Of a DNA stretch of 64,000 nt, positions 59,547 to 64,000 are shown in pieces. This DNA is from Phycisphaerales bacterium (GTDB taxonomy: Bacteria; Planctomycetota; Phycisphaerae; Tepidisphaerales; Tepidisphaeraceae), in contig JADYZN010000033.1 in the NCBI GenBank assembly GCA_020853095.1, positions 62,001 through 126,000 on the forward strand. The letters run 5' to 3'. The position numbers and the translations under genes are program-made. The number at the start of each line of letters is the position of its first letter. Positions within the stretch are counted from its first letter, which is position 1. A model generated the notes under the pieces. It did no database searches. It saw only the letters and a program-made list of their open reading frames with translations, and was not told the origin of the DNA.

Positions 59547-60041
59547 TCAGCTCTCCTCCGCCTGTCGAATCTGGTCGCGCAACTTGGCGGCCCGTTCATA
59601 ATCCTCGGCCTCGACCGCACGGGCCAGTTCTTTTCGCAATTTATTGACATCCGCCCGCTTGCGCAACGGCACCCCGCTGCTTCCCCGCCGGGCCGGCACC
59701 TTGCCCAGATGGTGCGTGCCCCCCTCGTGCGCCCGCTGAAGCAGAGGCGTCAGGTCCTTTTCAAACAGTTGATAATCGTTCTCGCACCCCAGCAGCCCGT
59801 TTTGGCGAAATTCCGCCCAGGTGATGCCGCATTGTTCGCACGAAGTGCCCGTCTCCTTCTGCAAGCCGGAATGGGCCATGACAAAGTTGGTCAATAGCTC
59901 GTTGATGGGCGTATGCCCCTGCACGGGCAGCCCTTCGCTGGTGTTGGCACACTGTTCACACAGGTGTCTTTCCACCTTTTTGCCGTGCTTGATTTCGGTC
60001 AGGTGAACCGTGGCGGGTTTGTTACAATTGTCACATTTCAT
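59547..60041 (-). CDS. mcsA: McsA-like zinc-finger protein with UVR motif
   Basis: A 164-residue activator of McsB. Two CxxC zinc sites (CDNCNKPATVHL and CEQCANTSEG; later CEQCGITWAEFRQNGLLGC) fill the N-terminal half. The C-terminal segment NKLRKELARAVEAEDYERAA KLRDQI is a UVR helix pair. Spacing and order match Bacillus McsA. It is 25 nt upstream of mcsB, as usual. A 7 bp stem-loop (60052-60058 with 60069-60075) lies just before its start. Confidence 0.92.
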   Translation of the reverse strand: MKCDNCNKPATVHLTEIKHGKKVERHLCEQCANTSEGLPVQGHTPINELLTNFVMAHSGLQKETGTSCEQCGITWAEFRQNGLLGCENDYQLFEKDLTPLLQRAHEGGTHHLGKVPARRGSSGVPLRKRADVNKLRKELARAVEAEDYERAAKLRDQIRQAEES

Positions 60042-60152
60042 GTCAAATGACGGCGGCCGCCATTGCCCGGCCGCCCGCTCCTGTCAAATCGTATTTCTCG
60101 CCATGGCCAGCGTCAAACGCCAATCTCTCCATCCATATCGGCATTCCGGCAT

Positions 60153-60158
60153 ATTATA
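60153..60158 (-). promoter_or_regulatory. -10 box of the mcsA-mcsB operon
   Basis: TATAAT on the minus strand between queD and mcsA, about 112 nt before the mcsA ATG, so the leader would be about 105 nt. The -35 is not recognisable. Confidence 0.45.
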
Positions 60159-60161
60159 GGC

Positions 60162-60536
60162 TCACCGGGGCCGAAAAATCGCGGAACAATCCGGCGTTTC
60201 CCAGACCTGAACGCTCAACAGGCTCATTCCCGCCGGCAGTTTCAGGCTTTGGGCAATGACCACCGCCACGTTTTCCGCGGATGGATTTCGAGTCTTAAAC
60301 GCCTCCAGCTCGTTGAGATGGCGGTTGTGCATCGGCCCCGTCACCGCATCCAGCCGCCTCTGCAATTCGTGAAAATCCATCACCACGCCGATCGAATCCA
60401 ATTGTTCCGCCCCCACCGTCACCGTCACCTGCCAGTTGTGACCGTGCAACGATTCCATCGAACCATCATAAAGCCGCAACTGGTGGGATGCCGAAAAGGA
60501 TCGGGTGGCGGCTATTTCATAAGGCATGAATTTCAT
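60162..60536 (-). CDS. queD: 6-pyruvoyltetrahydropterin synthase family (QueD-like)
   Basis: A 124-residue PTPS-fold enzyme, likely 6-carboxytetrahydropterin synthase in queuosine and 7-deazaguanine synthesis. Zinc ligands are SASHQLRLY and SLHGHNWQVTVTV (three His), and DSIGVVMDFHELQRRLDAV and NPSAENVAVVIAQ complete the family pattern. The start at 60536 is 8 nt after TATAAT, so the message may be leaderless; ATG at 60527 is an alternative. No other que genes are in the window. Confidence 0.9.
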   Translation of the reverse strand: MKFMPYEIAATRSFSASHQLRLYDGSMESLHGHNWQVTVTVGAEQLDSIGVVMDFHELQRRLDAVTGPMHNRHLNELEAFKTRNPSAENVAVVIAQSLKLPAGMSLLSVQVWETPDCSAIFRPR

Positions 60537-60544
60537 AGGCGAAC

Positions 60545-60550
60545 ATTATA
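60545..60550 (-). promoter_or_regulatory. -10 box of queD (leaderless type)
   Basis: TATAAT on the minus strand, 8 nt before the ATG at 60536. No good -35. Confidence 0.5.
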
Positions 60551-60635
60551 CCCAAGCCATCCCTCCATGCCCGTTTGCCCAATCCCCCGTCCATTGGCTA
60601 AGATCGGCCCGGAAAATACCAGCCGTGGCCGCACG

Positions 60636-63491
60636 ATGAACTTTCGCACCCTTTTTCTTATCCTCCCCCTGATCATCCCGATCCTGTTCGGCTGTGTCCC
60701 CCAACGGGTCGGTCCCCCTCCTCAACTGGGCGCGATCACCCTGGCCAACCCCCTCGAATCCTCATCGCCCGCCGACAACGCCAATCTCTTCGCCGCCAAA
60801 AATGAATGGTCCAGCCTGGTCCTTCAACTGGACCATCTCCCCGCGATGTCCGGCCATCGCGCCTATTCCCTGCGCCTGCACCCTCTGCAATTGACCACCG
60901 ACAACGCCACCATCGAGACGAACGTCTACTCGGCCTACCAGATACTCCCCATGCCGGTGGACCTGAACCGCGCCGGGTTCGTCCGCCACACCGGCCAAAC
61001 CGCCGGCCGTCGATCGCTCCCCCGCGCCCTGCTTCCCTTGCCCATCGACAAAGGCATCATCCCGCTGTCCAATCTTCACCCCCTGCCGGACGACGCCCCG
61101 CAACAGCTCTGGATCGACCTGCACATCCCCGCCGAGGCCCGCCCCGGCCTCTACGAAGCCCCCTGCGACCTGTTGCAGGCCGGCATGGATCGCCCCCTGG
61201 CACGCATCACCCTGCAAGTACAGGTCTACGATTTTGTGCTCAGCGACGAACGACACCTGCACATGGTCAGCCCGCTGAACTGGGACACCCTGATGCGGCT
61301 CTATCCCGACCGTTTTGAAGCCCTCACCCCCCGGCTGATGAATCGCACGGATGAGCGATACGCCAAAGCCGTTCAAACCCTCGACCAACTGGTTGAGCTG
61401 GCCGAAACCCACCGGCTGGAACTGATCGCCCCCCGGCTGCAACCGACCGTCAAATGGCCCGAAGGCAAACCACCGCAGTTTGACTGGGCCGATTTTGATT
61501 CGCTGATCGAGCCTTGGCTCAAGGGGGAAATGTTCGCCGACCGCACGCCGCTTGGATTCTGGCCACTGCCTGAAATCGATTACCTGCACAATTACAACCG
61601 CGCATCACAACTCGACTACTGGTCCGCCGCCGCCACCCATTTCGACCAGATGGGCTGGCTGAATCAGACCGGCATCTTCATGCCGCAATTACAATCGGCA
61701 AACGCCGATCCGCATGACCTGTCCCTGGCCGCCGCCGAATTGTTGCAATCCCATCCGCGCGTGCGGGTGACGATCCCATTGCGGGAAGACCAGGTCGATT
61801 TTTCCGTGACCAACGATGATCGGCTGATCCCCTCCCGCGCCGGCGGCCGGTTGATGGTGGCCGCGCCGGGGCTGGTCTTCGCCACGCCGATGCGCCAATG
61901 GCCCAGGGATGTCCCCCGGCCGATGCGCTGGTTGCGCACCGATGTGCCCGGATTGGTCCCCTACGTCGGCGCGGGGGCCAGCGAACTGGATGTGCGCCTG
62001 TGGGCGTGGCTGGCCTCATTGCGCGGCGCCAGCGTCATCCTCTGGCCCGACCCGTTGCCGCGCACCAGCGGCCCGAACGATCTGGCCGACCCATCGGATG
62101 TGGTCTGGTTTTATCCGGGAAGCTGGTTTGGCGTCGACAAACCCCTCCCCTCCATCCAACTGAAATGGCTCCGCCAATCGCAGCAGGATTTTGAATACCT
62201 GTGGCTGGCCCGCCAGCGCAAAGCCATCGTGCAGGCCATCTTGATGGCACGCCTGATCGCCAAACCGGTTGAAATCCAGCCGGGCCAGCCCGCCGATCCC
62301 ATGTACGCCCTGATGTGCGGCGCCACCGACCCGAACGCCTGGCACGAAGCACGATCGCTGCTGGCCCGCACCATCCTGCTTCACGAACCGGGACAGGCCG
62401 AGGATGAGCATCAGGAACAGGCGCTCAATCTCGCCATGTTGCGCTGGATCGAACCCCAGGAACGCCCCATTCTGTGCGGCCGGACGATCCAATGGGGGTT
62501 TGCCCCCTTAGACCCGGCCAACCCATCAAACCAGCCCGGCCAACTGTTGGATGTGCGGCTCGGAATCGACATCTACAACGCTTCGGAAACCCGTCCGGAC
62601 AACAACCAGTTGCAATGGACCGCCCTGCCTCCCGCATGGAAAATTCAACCCCAACCCACCGCCATCCCCGCCCTGGCCACCTACCAGGTGCGCCGATTCG
62701 ACATGGCCGCCCGGCTTGATCCGGATCAAATCAAACCCGGCCAACCCCAGCCGGTGGAATTGACCTTCACCAACGGTTACACCAACGACAAAACCCCGGT
62801 CAAAATGGTTTTTCCCGTGGCCGCCAGCGATCGCCGTGAAGGGGATCTGAAACTCGATGGGTCGCTGGGCGAATGGTTCGCGGCCGATGCCCTGCAATCG
62901 GGACCGATGGTGCGGCTGCTGAACCGCCCCGCCCTGCAACGCCAGCAATTGCAATACAGCTCCACCGATTCTTCGCTCTACAGCGCCTGGTCGCAGGATT
63001 CGTTTTACCTTGGGTTCAAACTCGATGGCCTGATCGACCCCGGCATGCGATCAACGCGCAATTTCGTCGATTACCAGTTCCGCCGCGCGTGGGGGGAAGA
63101 CCTTTGTGAAATCCTGCTCCAGCCGGTCTACGCCGACAATTCAACCGGCTCGGCGATTCATCTGGTCGCCAAACCGGCCGCCAGTTTCTGGGCCGAAACC
63201 AAGTCCGCCAACGACGCCTGGCAACCTCTTGCCGGTGGCGGCATCCGCTACGCCTGCACCATCGAAGGATCGATCTGGCGCGGCGAAATGGCGATCCCCT
63301 GGTCTCTCATCGCCGATCCGGCCAAAGGCATGCCGAAACTGCTGCGGTTCAATTTCACCCAGCATTGCCAATCCACCGGCCAAAGCGCCAGTTGGGCCGG
63401 CCCGGTCGATTTCGGCCGCGATGATGCCCTGATGGGATTGCTGCTTTTACGCTCCCCCGTCGCCCCCGGGATGAGCGGAAACCCGCGATGA
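60636..63491 (+). CDS. DUF4091-like lipoprotein with C-terminal carbohydrate-binding-like domain
   Basis: A 951-residue secreted lipoprotein. The signal sequence ends at LILPLIIPILFGCVPQR. The middle resembles DUF4091 proteins, which are related to glycoside hydrolase family 123: YDFVLSDERHLHMVSPLNW, PQFDWADFDSLIEPWLKGEM, VWFYPGSWFGVDKPLPSIQL, LKWLRQSQQDFEYLWLAR. The C-terminal 200 residues (LKLDGSLGEWFAADALQSG and YLGFKLDGLIDPG) look like a CBM9-type domain. A polysaccharide-related function is likely. ATG at 60636 is the start; the frame extends upstream without homology. A GH42 gene follows 9 nt later. Confidence 0.82.
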   Translation: MNFRTLFLILPLIIPILFGCVPQRVGPPPQLGAITLANPLESSSPADNANLFAAKNEWSSLVLQLDHLPAMSGHRAYSLRLHPLQLTTDNATIETNVYSAYQILPMPVDLNRAGFVRHTGQTAGRRSLPRALLPLPIDKGIIPLSNLHPLPDDAPQQLWIDLHIPAEARPGLYEAPCDLLQAGMDRPLARITLQVQVYDFVLSDERHLHMVSPLNWDTLMRLYPDRFEALTPRLMNRTDERYAKAVQTLDQLVELAETHRLELIAPRLQPTVKWPEGKPPQFDWADFDSLIEPWLKGEMFADRTPLGFWPLPEIDYLHNYNRASQLDYWSAAATHFDQMGWLNQTGIFMPQLQSANADPHDLSLAAAELLQSHPRVRVTIPLREDQVDFSVTNDDRLIPSRAGGRLMVAAPGLVFATPMRQWPRDVPRPMRWLRTDVPGLVPYVGAGASELDVRLWAWLASLRGASVILWPDPLPRTSGPNDLADPSDVVWFYPGSWFGVDKPLPSIQLKWLRQSQQDFEYLWLARQRKAIVQAILMARLIAKPVEIQPGQPADPMYALMCGATDPNAWHEARSLLARTILLHEPGQAEDEHQEQALNLAMLRWIEPQERPILCGRTIQWGFAPLDPANPSNQPGQLLDVRLGIDIYNASETRPDNNQLQWTALPPAWKIQPQPTAIPALATYQVRRFDMAARLDPDQIKPGQPQPVELTFTNGYTNDKTPVKMVFPVAASDRREGDLKLDGSLGEWFAADALQSGPMVRLLNRPALQRQQLQYSSTDSSLYSAWSQDSFYLGFKLDGLIDPGMRSTRNFVDYQFRRAWGEDLCEILLQPVYADNSTGSAIHLVAKPAASFWAETKSANDAWQPLAGGGIRYACTIEGSIWRGEMAIPWSLIADPAKGMPKLLRFNFTQHCQSTGQSASWAGPVDFGRDDALMGLLLLRSPVAPGMSGNPR

Positions 63492-63500
63492 GAACCAACC

Positions 63501-64000
63501 ATGTGGAAAAATTTTCTCTACGGCGTCTGTTATTACCCCGAACACTGGCCGGCCCGCCGCCATGCCCGTGACATCGAACGCATCGCGGCCGCCGGATTCA
63601 ATCTCATCCGACTCGGCGAAGGGGCATGGTCTTATTGGGAGCCGCGCGAAGGCGTTTTCAAATTCGACCTCTTCGACCGCGTGATCGACCTGTGCCGACG
63701 GCATGGCATCCAGGTCATCATGGGCACGCCAACCTATTGCGCCCCGGCCTGGGCCTCGACACAATACCCCGAAATTCTCCGCTGGGATTTCAACCGAACC
63801 CCCATGGCCCACGGCAGCCGCCGCAATCTCAATTACACCTCGCCCAAATATCTCGAATTGTCCGACCGGATCTGCGCTGCGCTGGCCGAACATTATCGCG
63901 ATGAAAAACAGATCATCGCCTGGCAACTGGACAACGAATTCAACTGCCACATGGAGGTCAGCTATGCGCCCAGCGACACGATCGAATTTCGCCGCTGGTT
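63501..64000 (+). CDS. beta-galactosidase, GH42 (N-terminal part)
   Basis: The frame runs off the window after about 166 residues. The N-terminus MWKNFLYGVCYYPEHWPARR is the GH42 start; RLGEGAWSYWEPREGVFKF and VIMGTPTYCAPAWASTQYPE follow, and WQLDNEF holds the catalytic acid/base Glu146. It begins 9 nt after the DUF4091-like lipoprotein gene, so the two are probably one operon for degrading a galactose-containing polysaccharide. The nucleophile Glu lies outside the window. Confidence 0.92.
   Translation, partial: MWKNFLYGVCYYPEHWPARRHARDIERIAAAGFNLIRLGEGAWSYWEPREGVFKFDLFDRVIDLCRRHGIQVIMGTPTYCAPAWASTQYPEILRWDFNRTPMAHGSRRNLNYTSPKYLELSDRICAALAEHYRDEKQIIAWQLDNEFNCHMEVSYAPSDTIEFRRW

Noticed and set aside
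1-64000. CRISPR arrays, tRNA/rRNA genes, insertion sequences or prophage
   Set aside because: No regular direct repeats, rRNA-like sequence, transposase or phage structural genes were seen. tRNAs could be missed by eye, so this is a weak negative.

Overview
This 64 kb window is a dense, moderately GC-rich bacterial chromosome segment, most likely from a planctomycete and perhaps class Phycisphaerae. The evidence is the mix of a PEP-CTERM protein, two bactofilins, a BatA-like von Willebrand protein, futalosine-pathway MqnA, McsA/McsB, a small ESFPASDPPG-motif protein, and a complete ubiquitin-like conjugation operon. No rRNA, tRNA, CRISPR array, transposase or phage gene was recognised. The taxonomic call is inference from protein families.

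Layout. 1-3002: end of a MacB-type efflux operon (ATPase tail, permease, outer-membrane lipoprotein). 3032-9166: TraB/GumN-like protein, YceH, an endonuclease-type MutL, a phosphomannomutase/phosphoglucomutase and a TlyA-like methyltransferase without an S4 domain. 9140-17240: envelope and glycan genes (membrane glycosyltransferase, GT2-GtrA fusion, two bactofilins, NeuD-like acyltransferase, WecA-like initiating transferase, O-antigen ligase with TPRs). 17228-23918: recX, aspS, pyk, a lipoprotein, mqnA and an M42 peptidase. 23964-29210: a sugar importer without its own ATPase, a Fur-family protein with altered metal ligands, and an AraC-type regulator behind a short upstream ORF. 29224-36994: yidD, a UbiA-like protein, a PEP-CTERM protein, an M24-fold protein and a complete Liv branched-chain amino-acid transporter.

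The highlight is 37995-43113 on the minus strand. Six tightly packed or overlapping genes encode, in order, a YukD-like ubiquitin fold protein, an E1-like activating enzyme, a membrane-anchored JAMM peptidase, a multi-TM FHA protein, an FHA/zinc-ribbon/RING-like/TM protein (candidate E3), and an E2-like conjugating enzyme with a zinc ribbon. This is a eukaryote-like Ubl, E1, E2, E3 and deconjugase set, with three members predicted to be in the membrane and two carrying phosphothreonine-reading FHA domains. Prokaryotic systems of this general type have been predicted by comparative genomics, but this arrangement deserves experiment.

43529-54589 is an exopolysaccharide cluster (Wzc-like kinase/co-polymerase, degenerate GGDEF protein, WecG/TagA transferase, flippase, three GT4 enzymes, a PIG-L deacetylase and a polymerase/ligase). 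54640-60536 holds trpS, a small membrane protein, the von Willebrand protein, mcsB/mcsA and queD. 60636 to the end holds a DUF4091-like lipoprotein and the start of a GH42 beta-galactosidase. A recurring feature is a -10-like hexamer 6-8 nt before the start codon of standalone genes, which suggests leaderless transcripts, while operon-internal genes often have Shine-Dalgarno sequences.
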